Positions 1 to 7,908 are shown, numbered from the stretch's first letter. The stretch: 34,170 nt of DNA from an uncultured SAR86 cluster bacterium (GCA_902512655.1 CABXJR010000001.1:115896-150065); one strand, 5' to 3'. Notes: a model not told the origin generated them from the letters alone. Translations and numbers: made by a program.

Positions 1-1
1 T

Positions 2-334
2 CCAAAAATTTCTTGTGAAATTTTTGCAAAAACCTCAGAAGACTACTTTCTAATAGATGTGCGAGAAGGAACTGAAATTATTGAAACAGGAAGCATAGCT
101 AATGCTGTAAACATCCCAAGAGGATTAATTGAAATGAAGCTCTCGCCTAACGATGATAATCAGAGCTTAAATGCTGATACTCCTATTGTTGTTTACTGTG
201 GCGGCGGAAGCAGAGCTTCTCTTGCTGGTAAAACCTTAAAAGATCTTGGGTTTAAGAATGTCCAAAATCTTGAAGGAGGCTACAGAGGCTGGAAAAAATT
301 TACTGAAAAGACTATAGCGGTAAAATTAAAATAG
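2..334 (+). CDS. Rhodanese-like domain protein (5' partial)
   Basis: The open frame runs in from the left edge; the track start at 59 is a GTG inside the conserved LIDVRE motif, so the real start lies outside the window. Single rhodanese domain: the DVRE motif, then NIPRG, then the active-site loop YCGGGSR with the catalytic Cys, and a final GGYRGWKK helix. Family members carry sulfane sulfur on this Cys; single-domain forms resemble GlpE/PspE. Only a few N-terminal residues of the domain seem to be missing, and whether a signal peptide precedes them cannot be seen. Its 3' end overlaps by 23 nt the convergent small gene on the minus strand. The fold is secure; the physiological substrate is unknown. 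Confidence 0.9.
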   Translation, partial: PKISCEIFAKTSEDYFLIDVREGTEIIETGSIANAVNIPRGLIEMKLSPNDDNQSLNADTPIVVYCGGGSRASLAGKTLKDLGFKNVQNLEGGYRGWKKFTEKTIAVKLK

Positions 335-560
335 CAAATATCACAGAAAGAAGTACAAAATCACGAGGGGTCTCTTGCTGATAGTTTGATTCAACTTCAG
401 AATCTGAGGATAAGGCTTCTGCAGACTCTTCTTGCACCATTATTTCTGCAGTTTCCTGGGTTGGAGTTTCTTGCGCTGCGTTTATATCTGCAGGAAGAAT
501 TGGATTGTCTGCAAAAACAAACAATGGCAATACTAGCAAACTAAGTTTAAAAAATTTCAT
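312..560 (-). CDS. Small exported, Glu-rich membrane-anchored protein
   Basis: 82 residues, no family recognised. The N-terminus (KFFKLSLLVLPLFVFA) is a good signal peptide, followed by an acidic Gln/Glu/Ser linker (about residues 20-65) and a hydrophobic C-terminal segment (FVLLSVIFAILILPL) that could be a membrane anchor without a basic tail. A Shine-Dalgarno-like GAGG lies just upstream of the ATG, which supports a real gene. It is last in a minus-strand run after the Cys/His duplicated protein (22-nt gap) and the methyltransferase-like protein. Its 3' end overlaps the rhodanese gene. Function unknown. Confidence 0.6.
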   Translation of the reverse strand: MKFFKLSLLVLPLFVFADNPILPADINAAQETPTQETAEIMVQEESAEALSSDSEVESNYQQETPRDFVLLSVIFAILILPL

Positions 561-582
561 TCTTTACCTCTATTTATAAAAA

Positions 583-1275
583 TTACTTAACACGTACCAT
601 TAAATGATCTGAGTGCTCCAGTATATCTAATTTTACATCAGCAAGCTCTTCTTCATGAATTGCTGACAATGCTTCTACTTTGGTAGCCCAATCTGCATAA
701 CTATCATAGCCACAGTAAAAATTCCAAGTAAGCTCTGGGCCCCAAAAATGTTCAGCCATATTACATCCGCCAAATGCTTGATCGTAAACATCAAATAATT
801 TTCTAGCATTAGCTTGTCGCTCATTATCAGTTAAATAAGGGCCGAAAGAATATTTAACTTCTAAAACATAAGGTGTTGGTTTGGTTAGGTTCCGAATAAC
901 CACAGCAGCTAACTTGTCTGTATGATCTCCGAATAGTTGCTTAGGGTTGCCCCCTGCAATTGGATTATTAGAATCGTTAATCTTTGCAAATTGTTCCCAG
1001 CTATCAAAATAGCAATAAGTCATAAATGATCTGCCTCCGCCAAACTGATGTCTAAGCATTCCACAAGAGTTATATCCATTTTCCTCTAGAGCCTCAATAT
1101 TTTTTAGGAGTGATTTTTTTAATCTCTCAGGGTTACCACCGGCAGGTTGAATATATGTTGAAATATAAACAAAGTTATTCTCATGAATGACAGTCTCTTT
1201 TTTGCCTTCTTCATGATGAGCAGCATACAAGCTTAGACTTAATGCAAAGGCCATAATTGAAAATATATTTTTCAT
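583..1275 (-). CDS. Exported protein with internally duplicated Cys/His domain
   Basis: 230 residues with a signal peptide (about 1-18), so the protein is probably periplasmic. The mature N-terminus starts AHHEE. Two domains of about 100 residues are clearly related: C71-GMLRH76-QFGG followed by YC88 matches C171-NMAEH176-FWG followed by YC188, an exact 100-residue period. The alternating strand/helix pattern suggests a pair of ferredoxin-like (dimeric alpha-beta barrel type) domains, but I do not recognise a named family. A strong AAGGAG sits 6 nt before the ATG. It is probably co-transcribed with the upstream methyltransferase-like gene (70-nt gap) and the downstream small gene. The conserved Cys and His could bind metal or form disulfides. 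Confidence 0.75.
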   Translation of the reverse strand: MKNIFSIMAFALSLSLYAAHHEEGKKETVIHENNFVYISTYIQPAGGNPERLKKSLLKNIEALEENGYNSCGMLRHQFGGGRSFMTYCYFDSWEQFAKINDSNNPIAGGNPKQLFGDHTDKLAAVVIRNLTKPTPYVLEVKYSFGPYLTDNERQANARKLFDVYDQAFGGCNMAEHFWGPELTWNFYCGYDSYADWATKVEALSAIHEEELADVKLDILEHSDHLMVRVK

Positions 1276-1345
1276 ATGATTCTCCTTAAAATCAAACTAT
1301 AAAATTAAATCTTATAATTGCATATTTTTATAAATATTAACATTG

Positions 1346-2152
1346 CTATTTCTCAAATAACAATGTCATTCTGTCTGACTCCCCTATTTCTTCATACTTT
1401 GATCTGTCTTGGTCTTTTAATCGATATGAGGGAGGCAAGGTCCAAACTCCTTTTGGATGATCGGCTGTATCCATTGGGTTTGCATTTATTTCAGATGTTG
1501 CAATAAGTTTAAATCCTACTGCCAATGCAGTTTCAATGGCCAGCGACTGAGAAACATAACCACTTGATCTCATAAATTCCATGCTAGATCCCTCTGGCGC
1601 TCGATGTTCAACAACTCCAAAATGCCCGCCAACTTTTAAGGAATTGTAGGCTTCTTGCATCACTGATTTCATGGCATCACGTGCCAACCAATTATGAAGG
1701 TTTCTAAATGTAACAACTAAATCTTGTGTTTCAGGTTTCGTGAAGGCTTGAGTTGGGGGGGTCTCGGCAGTTATTACTGTGATGTCATCAAATAAGGGGT
1801 TAGATGCAACCTTCTGATCGTAGGCTTCTCTAGAACGTTTGTAATAACCGCTACCTTCAGGATTGTAATGCGTTACAGAAAGTTTACCGTTTTTTTTAAG
1901 ATATGGAGCAAGAATCTCAGTATACCAACCACCCCCGGCAGCTAATTCTAGAACATGCATCGTAGGTTCAATTTTAAAAAATGAAAGAGTCTCGTAGGGA
2001 TTTCTAAAGTTATCTCTTGCAGAGTATTTAACATTTCTTTCTGGGTTACTTACTGCATCGAGCAACGCATCTTCGTGATGAGCAGATTCAATGTTTGTAG
2101 AAAAGCTAAAAGCAATTATTGATAGTCCCAAAATTTGATAAATATTTCTCAT
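1346..2152 (-). CDS. Exported class I methyltransferase-fold protein
   Basis: 268 residues. A signal peptide (about residues 1-24, ending IESA) precedes a mature start AHHED. The Rossmann SAM-binding motif I is visible as VLELAAGGGWYTEIL (67-81), followed by an acidic TAETPP region, LVVTFRNLHNW and GGHFGVVEHRAP, as in the predicted methyltransferases of the COG4798 type. Those are typically annotated as exported methyltransferases without known substrate. Since SAM is cytoplasmic, an exported member may be non-catalytic or may use a trapped ligand (inference). AGGAG lies well placed before the ATG. It is first gene of a likely operon with the two downstream small exported proteins and is divergent from doxX across a palindrome. 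Confidence 0.8.
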   Translation of the reverse strand: MRNIYQILGLSIIAFSFSTNIESAHHEDALLDAVSNPERNVKYSARDNFRNPYETLSFFKIEPTMHVLELAAGGGWYTEILAPYLKKNGKLSVTHYNPEGSGYYKRSREAYDQKVASNPLFDDITVITAETPPTQAFTKPETQDLVVTFRNLHNWLARDAMKSVMQEAYNSLKVGGHFGVVEHRAPEGSSMEFMRSSGYVSQSLAIETALAVGFKLIATSEINANPMDTADHPKGVWTLPPSYRLKDQDRSKYEEIGESDRMTLLFEK

Positions 2153-2168
2153 ATAAATCTCCTATTTA

Positions 2169-2186
2169 TAGATTAATATTAATCTA
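2169..2186. promoter_or_regulatory. Perfect 18-bp palindrome between divergent genes
   Basis: The sequence TAGATTAATATTAATCTA reads the same on both strands. It sits in the 61-bp gap between the divergent exported-methyltransferase and DoxX genes, about 17 nt from the former ATG and 27 nt from the latter. The position fits an operator for a dimeric regulator controlling both directions. AT-rich DNA produces such palindromes by chance, so this is a candidate only. Confidence 0.4.
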
Positions 2187-2213
2187 GTATTAACACTAAT
2201 AACAGGACATAAA

Positions 2214-2603
2214 ATGGAATGGTTAAAAAAATTTGATGGTTTATTTTTTGTTGCTGGAAGATCTTTGCTTGGCTTATATTTTATTGGGCCAGGATTGAGT
2301 AAAGTTTTTGATTTTACATCAACGCTTGCATTAATGCAGATGAAAGGTGTTCCTTTTAGCTCAGTGCTTCTACCTCTAACAATTATTATTCAATTACTTG
2401 GCGGTATTTTTTTAATTCTTGGAAAAAATTTAAGACTAACTGCATTCATACTATTTGGTTTGACTATTGTTATAAATATCTATATTCATAATTTTTGGAC
2501 ACTCAACGGAGATCCTTCGCAAGGTCATGAGATGCAAAATTTTGTTAAAAACCTAGCCATAGCTGGAGGTCTGTTAGTGCTGGCAACTAAAGATAAAAAC
2601 TAA
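2214..2603 (+). CDS. DoxX family membrane protein
   Basis: 129 residues with four predicted membrane helices. The N-terminal AGRSLLGLYFIGPGLSKVFDF matches the DoxX signature, and the length is typical. Members are inner-membrane proteins linked in various species to redox or sulfur metabolism or to membrane-associated oxidoreductases; the role here cannot be told. Start chosen at the ATG preceded by ACAGGAC. It is a single gene, divergent from the methyltransferase-like cluster, and its last 17 nt overlap the convergent Gly/Leu-rich gene. Confidence 0.85.
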   Translation: MEWLKKFDGLFFVAGRSLLGLYFIGPGLSKVFDFTSTLALMQMKGVPFSSVLLPLTIIIQLLGGIFLILGKNLRLTAFILFGLTIVINIYIHNFWTLNGDPSQGHEMQNFVKNLAIAGGLLVLATKDKN

Positions 2604-2862
2604 TAGTTTGAATAAACCCGATAATGCCTAACCAACCTAAATAGGCCAAGCGAGATATTTTTGAATTTTGGTGATTCCAGACTCCTAAAGCGCCAAAAGC
2701 TCCGCAAGCACCAAGGGGCGGAAACCAAAATCCAGCCAAGCCTAAAAAGCCCAGTAAGCCCAACAATCTAATTGGGCCACCAGATTGGCTTGGATGAACT
2801 TTATTTAGAAGACCTGTTAAACCGATAAGACCAAATAAGCCGACCAGCCCCAAGTAACTCAT
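2587..2862 (-). CDS. Gly/Leu-rich small membrane protein
   Basis: 91 residues, almost entirely hydrophobic, with a striking three-residue periodicity in GL (LGLVGLFGLIGLTGLL, then LLGLLGFLGLAGF) and two more hydrophobic stretches near the C-terminus. Probably three or four short membrane helices packed through glycine faces. I cannot name a family. It starts 3 nt after the stop of the RRM gene, which suggests co-transcription. The 17-nt overlap with doxX at the 3' end is compatible with a real gene in this compact genome. The low-complexity composition means the ORF needs homology support. Confidence 0.55.
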   Translation of the reverse strand: MSYLGLVGLFGLIGLTGLLNKVHPSQSGGPIRLLGLLGFLGLAGFWFPPLGACGAFGALGVWNHQNSKISRLAYLGWLGIIGFIQTISFYL

Positions 2863-2865
2863 CGA

Positions 2866-3105
2866 TTAATCTCTAGGACGAGACTCGTTAACGACTAATT
2901 TTCTACCATCAACTTCAGCATCATTCAATGCTTGGATGGCATTCTCTCCACCATCAGACATTTCAACAAAACCAAACCCTCGGGAACGATTAGTTTGACG
3001 ATCGGTGATGACTTTGGCTGAGGTAACTGTGCCGTGCTCAGCAAAAACTTGCTCAAGACTTGCATCATCGATACTCCAAGGGAGATTTCCAACATAAATA
3101 TTCAT
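2866..3105 (-). CDS. RNA-binding protein with a single RRM domain
   Basis: 79 residues made of a single RRM. RNP2 is IYVGNL (3-8) and RNP1 is RGFGFVEM (42-49), with the aromatic residues that stack on RNA. The C-terminus ends just after the domain in a short ESRPRD tail. Bacterial and cyanobacterial Rbp-type proteins of this size bind single-stranded RNA and often respond to cold. AAGGA is placed well ahead of the ATG. It is followed 3 nt later by the Gly/Leu-rich gene. Target RNAs are not inferable. Confidence 0.93.
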   Translation of the reverse strand: MNIYVGNLPWSIDDASLEQVFAEHGTVTSAKVITDRQTNRSRGFGFVEMSDGGENAIQALNDAEVDGRKLVVNESRPRD

Positions 3106-3172
3106 AAAATTCCTTCTTAATGAAAAACAAAAAACGAAGTGTACAGCATTTTACTATATAAAACTTAATATA

Positions 3173-4102
3173 TTAAACATTTAAAAAATCAGCTGTTTCC
3201 TCACCAAACTCAGACCACCACTCCATCCCCATAAGATGTATACGCTCTAAGTTAGCATCAGAAGTATCATCCATTCTTCGATTAACCAAGCCAGTAGCTG
3301 AATTAACCCTTAAATAATCTTTACCCATTAGATCCCTAGATATTTCATCAAACATACTTGATTCAAGCATAATTCCTAAGATGTCATGACGAAACCAATT
3401 CAAGGCCCCCCACTTAGCAGAGTTACGTCCATTAATTTTTCTTCTATTAATTCCAGCACCAATACTAAGAACTCTTATATTGCATCCAGGAAAAATTTTC
3501 TTGGCCTCTGAATAGCCTATCAAAGATGGGTTATTGGCCACAATACCCCCATCAATCAACCAAGTTCCGTCATCAATCTCTTGTGTAGAGTAATAAATAG
3601 GTGCAGCACTGGTTGCGCTTGCTGCACTAACCATTTTAATTCCAGGGGAATCATAAGAACTCAATAAACGAGGTTTTCTATTCTCAACATCATAGGCTAA
3701 AACTGCTACAGGTTTTTTAGCCTCTCCAAGCGACTGATCTTGAAAAAATTCCAATAATATTTCTCGCTTACCCTTGCCGTCATATTTTGGCTTTGTTTGT
3801 AAGAAAGAAGCATTATCCCAAAATGACTTAGACATTGTTTTAGCTAGATTTTCTTTTGACCAAAAAGTTTCTAATTCTAAACAACTGGCTTCTAAGCCCG
3901 CAATATTCAAAGCATTAATTCCACCAGCGCTAGTGCCAATAAAAAAATCAAAGATATCAAAAATTTTCTTTCCTGAAGCAATTTCTAATTGCTTAAGAAA
4001 AACCACTGCTGCAATTGCTCTTACGCCTCCCCCGTCAAAGGATAAAACTAGTTTTGTTTTTTTGGATGGAGTGAGAGATTTAAAAAAACGCCGAATATCC
4101 AA
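3173..4102 (-). CDS. Patatin-like phospholipase
   Basis: 309 residues. It has the patatin hallmarks: oxyanion loop DGGGVRAI (23-30), nucleophile elbow GTSAG with Ser58, and the DGG of the Ser-Asp dyad (Asp183) followed by IVANNP. The family hydrolyses acyl esters of phospholipids or neutral lipids. The start is TTG: the in-frame upstream codons are TCA and then a TGA stop, so no ATG is available. There is no signal peptide, so it is probably cytoplasmic or exported by another route. It is the last of four genes separated by only 2-3 nt (SDR, beta-lactamase-fold hydrolase, S1/P1 nuclease, patatin), which implies one transcript. Confidence 0.92.
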   Translation of the reverse strand: MDIRRFFKSLTPSKKTKLVLSFDGGGVRAIAAVVFLKQLEIASGKKIFDIFDFFIGTSAGGINALNIAGLEASCLELETFWSKENLAKTMSKSFWDNASFLQTKPKYDGKGKREILLEFFQDQSLGEAKKPVAVLAYDVENRKPRLLSSYDSPGIKMVSAASATSAAPIYYSTQEIDDGTWLIDGGIVANNPSLIGYSEAKKIFPGCNIRVLSIGAGINRRKINGRNSAKWGALNWFRHDILGIMLESSMFDEISRDLMGKDYLRVNSATGLVNRRMDDTSDANLERIHLMGMEWWSEFGEETADFLNV

Positions 4103-4105
4103 TGA

Positions 4106-4897
4106 TCAATTGCTCTCTAGATAAATTCTGTTTAAAGTTTGGCTAAGTCTAATTGCTCCCAATGCGATCCTTTCTTGAACGATTTCAAAATGGCTTTCCA
4201 TATATTTATTTGTCACAATTTTTAACTCATTGTGTCGATAACCAACAGATTTTTGCATTGCAATATCTCGACTCTCTTGAGCCCAAGATTCGATCTCATG
4301 AGAATGATCTACCTCTAAAAATATTTTTATCTTAGATGTCACATTAGCTAATAGGTAATCTTTACCATGAATAAATTCCATGTGATCAATAATCTGTCCG
4401 TCCCACAATTTATGCATATTGGTATTTTTACCATTTTCAAACTTGAGAAAATGCCTATTACCACCCAAATCCTCAGGATAACCAGCATGCATAGGCTGAT
4501 GAATATCTCCAGCAAAATGACCAACAAACCATAAAGCCTCTTCATTTTTACTAAATGACGTATTTTTATCTTTTAAAATATTTAGTTGCTCATAAAAAGA
4601 AGCAATAATGCACCCATTCTCAGGACACTTTGCAGCATAAGTATCTTGCTCAGAATCAGAGAGATTGATGTAATGCCATGATCTAGTATCTTTTCTTTCA
4701 CCTTTGATCCAGTCAGCCCAAAGACATGCTCTCCCAAAAGAGCCATGCTCTTCAATCAGTGGGTCTACTGCTTTTACGGCAGAAGGATTCAATAACTTAT
4801 AAGCCTCATCACAAACCATCTGATGCCCAGTATCCCACCACGCACTAGAATCCATAGATAAAATAAAAAGCGAAGTAAAAAATATTTTTTTAAACAT
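4106..4897 (-). CDS. S1/P1-type zinc-dependent nuclease
   Basis: 263 residues. The signal peptide ends at SSA, so the mature protein begins with Trp20, the N-terminal residue that coordinates zinc in this family. All nine expected ligands are visible: W20, H25, D62, H75, H127, D131, H137, H162 and D166, with spacings as in nuclease P1 (HFAGD, then DIHQPMH, then MHKLWD). Family members cleave single-stranded DNA and RNA and remove 3'-phosphates outside the cytoplasm. This suggests nucleic acid scavenging for phosphate or nucleosides. It has no clear Shine-Dalgarno and starts 2 nt after the preceding stop, so it is probably translationally coupled. Confidence 0.95.
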   Translation of the reverse strand: MFKKIFFTSLFILSMDSSAWWDTGHQMVCDEAYKLLNPSAVKAVDPLIEEHGSFGRACLWADWIKGERKDTRSWHYINLSDSEQDTYAAKCPENGCIIASFYEQLNILKDKNTSFSKNEEALWFVGHFAGDIHQPMHAGYPEDLGGNRHFLKFENGKNTNMHKLWDGQIIDHMEFIHGKDYLLANVTSKIKIFLEVDHSHEIESWAQESRDIAMQKSVGYRHNELKIVTNKYMESHFEIVQERIALGAIRLSQTLNRIYLESN

Positions 4898-4899
4898 AC

Positions 4900-6105
4900 T
4901 TAATGAAATTTAACTACAGATTTTGCAATGGATCGAAACATAGCAACATGCGCATCTTTTGAATACTGTATCTCTTGATAAAATTTATAGTTAGAAGAAG
5001 ATTTCGCAATAACAACATTGCTAATTGGATCAATGTAAATATATTGGTTATAAAGCCCAGCTGCTAAATAGTCAGAAGAAGGAAAACCAGGAACCCACCA
5101 TTGATAACCATAACCCCAGGTACTTGAAGAAAGATTATTTTCACCAGGTTGAAGATGAGGTCCATCAGTTAAATGTGATGCCTGTACCCATTGCTCTGGA
5201 ATAATTTGTTGATCATTCCATTTTCCATTATTTAAGTAAAGCTGGCCAAATTTAGCGTAATCACGCAAAGTAGCATTAAGGCCGCCGAGAGCCCATGCCA
5301 TGCCTGTATCATCAACCATATAATAGGCATCATGCTCCATTCCTATTTTGGTCCAAATTTTGTCTTCAAGAGTTTTAGCAACTGGCTGACCAGTTACCTC
5401 CTCTAACAACATCGCTAGCATCTGAGTGTCGATACTTACATAATGATTAAAGGTTCCAGGCTCTTTTCCATTTTTTAAATTTTTTGCAAAGTCTCTCATA
5501 GATGTGCCTTGCGCTATGGCTCGAGCAAATTTATTAATATCAGAGTTATAGTCTGTGTAATCTTCATTAAATATGATGCCTGATGACATTTGTAAAATGT
5601 CTTTAATAGGGACATTTTCGTAACCAGTTCCAATAAAATCTTTTAAATATTTTGTTATTGGATCTTCCAAGCTTTCAATGAGCCCATCGTGATAGGCTAT
5701 CCCAATGAGAGCTGAAAGAAATGATTTTGCAACTGACCATGAAATATGAGGTTGATCTTTTGAATTACCTTGCCAATAATTCTCATAGACCAAGGTCCCT
5801 TCATGAAGAATAATCAATCCATCTGACTTAAAGTAATCTAATGCCTCAACAAGGTTATGTTTCTTACCTTCCATTTCATAAAATTCAGGAAGTTCAAAGG
5901 GTTTTGTTTTAAAAATATGAGGTCTATCTGAGGCTTTTACTGTTGTAGTAGGAAAGACCTTATTCATATTCATAAAATTCTCGACAATCTTGTCCTCATC
6001 AAACAAATGAACAACGTTATAAACTCTTATTGCTTTAGGAATATAGATCAAGGCAGCAAAAAAAATAGCTATAAAAATCCCAATTAAAATTTTATTCAGC
6101 ATCAT
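4900..6105 (-). CDS. Serine hydrolase of the beta-lactamase (class C / esterase) fold
   Basis: 401 residues. An N-terminal hydrophobic helix (about 5-22) could anchor the protein in the inner membrane with the enzyme in the periplasm. The catalytic SxxK is S124-VAK127, followed by a Y-x-S motif (Y222-V-S224), in the arrangement of the 6-aminohexanoate-dimer hydrolase/EstB-type branch, and GYGYQWWVPG near the C-terminus. The branch includes esterases, amidases and D-aminopeptidases; the substrate cannot be assigned. Two consecutive ATGs (MM) are possible starts. It lies 3 nt after the SDR stop and 2 nt before the nuclease ATG. Confidence 0.88.
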   Translation of the reverse strand: MMLNKILIGIFIAIFFAALIYIPKAIRVYNVVHLFDEDKIVENFMNMNKVFPTTTVKASDRPHIFKTKPFELPEFYEMEGKKHNLVEALDYFKSDGLIILHEGTLVYENYWQGNSKDQPHISWSVAKSFLSALIGIAYHDGLIESLEDPITKYLKDFIGTGYENVPIKDILQMSSGIIFNEDYTDYNSDINKFARAIAQGTSMRDFAKNLKNGKEPGTFNHYVSIDTQMLAMLLEEVTGQPVAKTLEDKIWTKIGMEHDAYYMVDDTGMAWALGGLNATLRDYAKFGQLYLNNGKWNDQQIIPEQWVQASHLTDGPHLQPGENNLSSSTWGYGYQWWVPGFPSSDYLAAGLYNQYIYIDPISNVVIAKSSSNYKFYQEIQYSKDAHVAMFRSIAKSVVKFH

Positions 6106-6108
6106 TGA

Positions 6109-6948
6109 TTATTGGAACATTGATTGATCAAAGGCATCAAGATATTCATTTGAAATTTCTTCTAACTGACGTTTGTAACCTTTGTGAGTAAATATATAAA
6201 AATCTTTATTTTCAATTCCAGCAAAAATAGCTTGCGCAGCCTCAAACGGAGATATTGGATAAGTGTTTTGTGCATCCTCAGCTGCGACCTCCAATAAAGC
6301 TTTTGGGTTATTGTCTGAATCTTCTGACTCGACCTTCTGATTTGAACTGCTGCCGTATGTGCTATTTACAATATTGGTGGTTACTTCTCCTGGACAGACA
6401 ATGCTTACATCAACGTTTGAATTAGTTAATTCAGCTCGCAAGGATGTCATAAGGCCCCTGATACCAAATTTAGATGCTGAATAAAGTCCTAACATCGGAT
6501 AGGCTATAAACCCTGAGGTAGAACAAGTTGCAATGATGTGCGCTTCTTCTTTAGAAGATTGCATTTTTGGCAAAAAGGCATGCACTCCATTAAAACAACC
6601 TCCTAAATTTATATTAATTAGCCAGTCATACATATCTCGGTTTACTTGACTTAAAGGAGCAGGACCAAGCACTCCAGCATTATTAAATAGAAGATGACAA
6701 TTTTGGAATGTTTCAAAAGTTTGACTTGCAAGGTTTTCAACTTCATTTAGCTTGCTTACGTCAGTCACTCTAGCTATGGCCTCAACGCCTTTGCTTTTAA
6801 CTATCTCGAGCGTTTTATTTAATCCAGTCTCATCTACATCTGCTAATACAACCCGCATTTTATTATTAGCAGCAATCTCAGCGATTCCTCGACCAATACC
6901 GCTACCCGCTCCGGTTATTACAGCTACTTTATTTTCAAAATTTTTCAT
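6109..6948 (-). CDS. Short-chain dehydrogenase/reductase
   Basis: 279 residues, classical SDR. The nucleotide motif TGAGSGIG (12-19), an acidic residue at the end of strand 2 (VVLADVD, Asp37) that favours NAD over NADP, NNAG (89-92), and the catalytic S-Y-K set with Tyr156 and Lys160 (YSASK) are all visible. The substrate is a carbonyl or alcohol of unknown identity. An AAGGA precedes the ATG. It is the first of the four tightly packed genes, 51 nt downstream of the YeiH-family gene, so it may share that transcript. Confidence 0.93.
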   Translation of the reverse strand: MKNFENKVAVITGAGSGIGRGIAEIAANNKMRVVLADVDETGLNKTLEIVKSKGVEAIARVTDVSKLNEVENLASQTFETFQNCHLLFNNAGVLGPAPLSQVNRDMYDWLININLGGCFNGVHAFLPKMQSSKEEAHIIATCSTSGFIAYPMLGLYSASKFGIRGLMTSLRAELTNSNVDVSIVCPGEVTTNIVNSTYGSSSNQKVESEDSDNNPKALLEVAAEDAQNTYPISPFEAAQAIFAGIENKDFYIFTHKGYKRQLEEISNEYLDAFDQSMFQ

Positions 6949-6999
6949 TCATTCCTTCGTTTCAGCGCTCCCATTAAGATTATCTTATCTTAAATAAAA

Positions 7000-7908
7000 T
7001 TAAAAATACTTAACTAAAAAATATGCCGAAGGTATAACAATAGCCCATAAAATCATGGCTAATATTAAGGGTTTCCAACTCAATGATTTGAGCTCAACGG
7101 AATTAAATTGGCTTCCAATACAAAATAAACCCAGTAGAAGAAAGCCCTGACTGGTTATCTGAAGAGAATTGATTGTCTGCTCATTAAAATTAAATACGGT
7201 GTTAGCAATGATTGCTAACATAAAAAATATTATAAACCGAGGAAATTTAGTAGCTTGTGCTTGCTTATTAAATACCCAATTGGCAATAAGTAATAATGGT
7301 ATGAGCCATATAGTTCTTCCTAATTTTAATGTAGCTGCAACTTGAGCAGATTCATTGCTAAAAATTAGAGCCGAGCCAATAACTGAACCTGTGTCATGAA
7401 TAGCTAACGCTGACCAAGCACCAAATTCAAAATTAGTCATTTCTAAATAACTTCCAACAATAGGAAATGAAATAATTGCAAAAGCATTTAACAAAAAGAC
7501 AATCGTCATTGCTACCAACAATTCCTGAGGTTTAGCTTTTATAATTGGTGCCATCGCTGCCATGGCAGTCCCACCACAGATAGCTGCACCTGATGATAGC
7601 AAGAAGGCAATTCGATGATGAATTCCAAAAATTTTGCCGAGAAGCAAGCCTGAAAAGAAAGAAATAATCACAAATAGTGAAATCCAAGGGAAATATTCTG
7701 AGCTCACATTTAATGCATAAGGCAGACTAATGGTTGCACCCAAAAGCACAATACCAATCTGCAATGGGATAGTGCCAATCCGACGAGTAAAGAATGTTGA
7801 TGAAGGTTTGAGGAAATACGCAAAAAGGATTCCCATAAATATAGATAAGGCTGCGTTACCTATATATAGAGAAGCTAAAACAAGAAATGCAAATGTAAAA
7901 TAAAGCAA
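7000..7908 (-). CDS. YeiH/UPF0324-family membrane protein (putative anion exporter)
   Basis: 302 residues with nine or ten predicted membrane segments. Signature stretches are IPLQIGIVLLGATISLP, SGAAICGGTAMAA and AIHDTGSVIGSAL, all typical of the YeiH (UPF0324) family. Members are annotated as putative sulfate exporters, but few have been tested. The start is TTG, with AAAGGA well placed upstream; no nearby in-frame ATG fits better. The protein is near full length for the family (about 320-350). Next downstream on the same strand is the SDR-led cluster. Confidence 0.88.
   Translation of the reverse strand: MLYFTFAFLVLASLYIGNAALSIFMGILFAYFLKPSSTFFTRRIGTIPLQIGIVLLGATISLPYALNVSSEYFPWISLFVIISFFSGLLLGKIFGIHHRIAFLLSSGAAICGGTAMAAMAPIIKAKPQELLVAMTIVFLLNAFAIISFPIVGSYLEMTNFEFGAWSALAIHDTGSVIGSALIFSNESAQVAATLKLGRTIWLIPLLLIANWVFNKQAQATKFPRFIIFFMLAIIANTVFNFNEQTINSLQITSQGFLLLGLFCIGSQFNSVELKSLSWKPLILAMILWAIVIPSAYFLVKYF

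Noticed and set aside
1318-1506. Plus-strand ORF near the methyltransferase gene
   Set aside because: Mostly antisense to the 3' part of the methyltransferase gene; no homology or RBS seen.
3165-3176. 12-bp palindrome TTAATATATTAA at the end of the patatin gene
   Set aside because: Short and purely AT; expected by chance in DNA of this composition.
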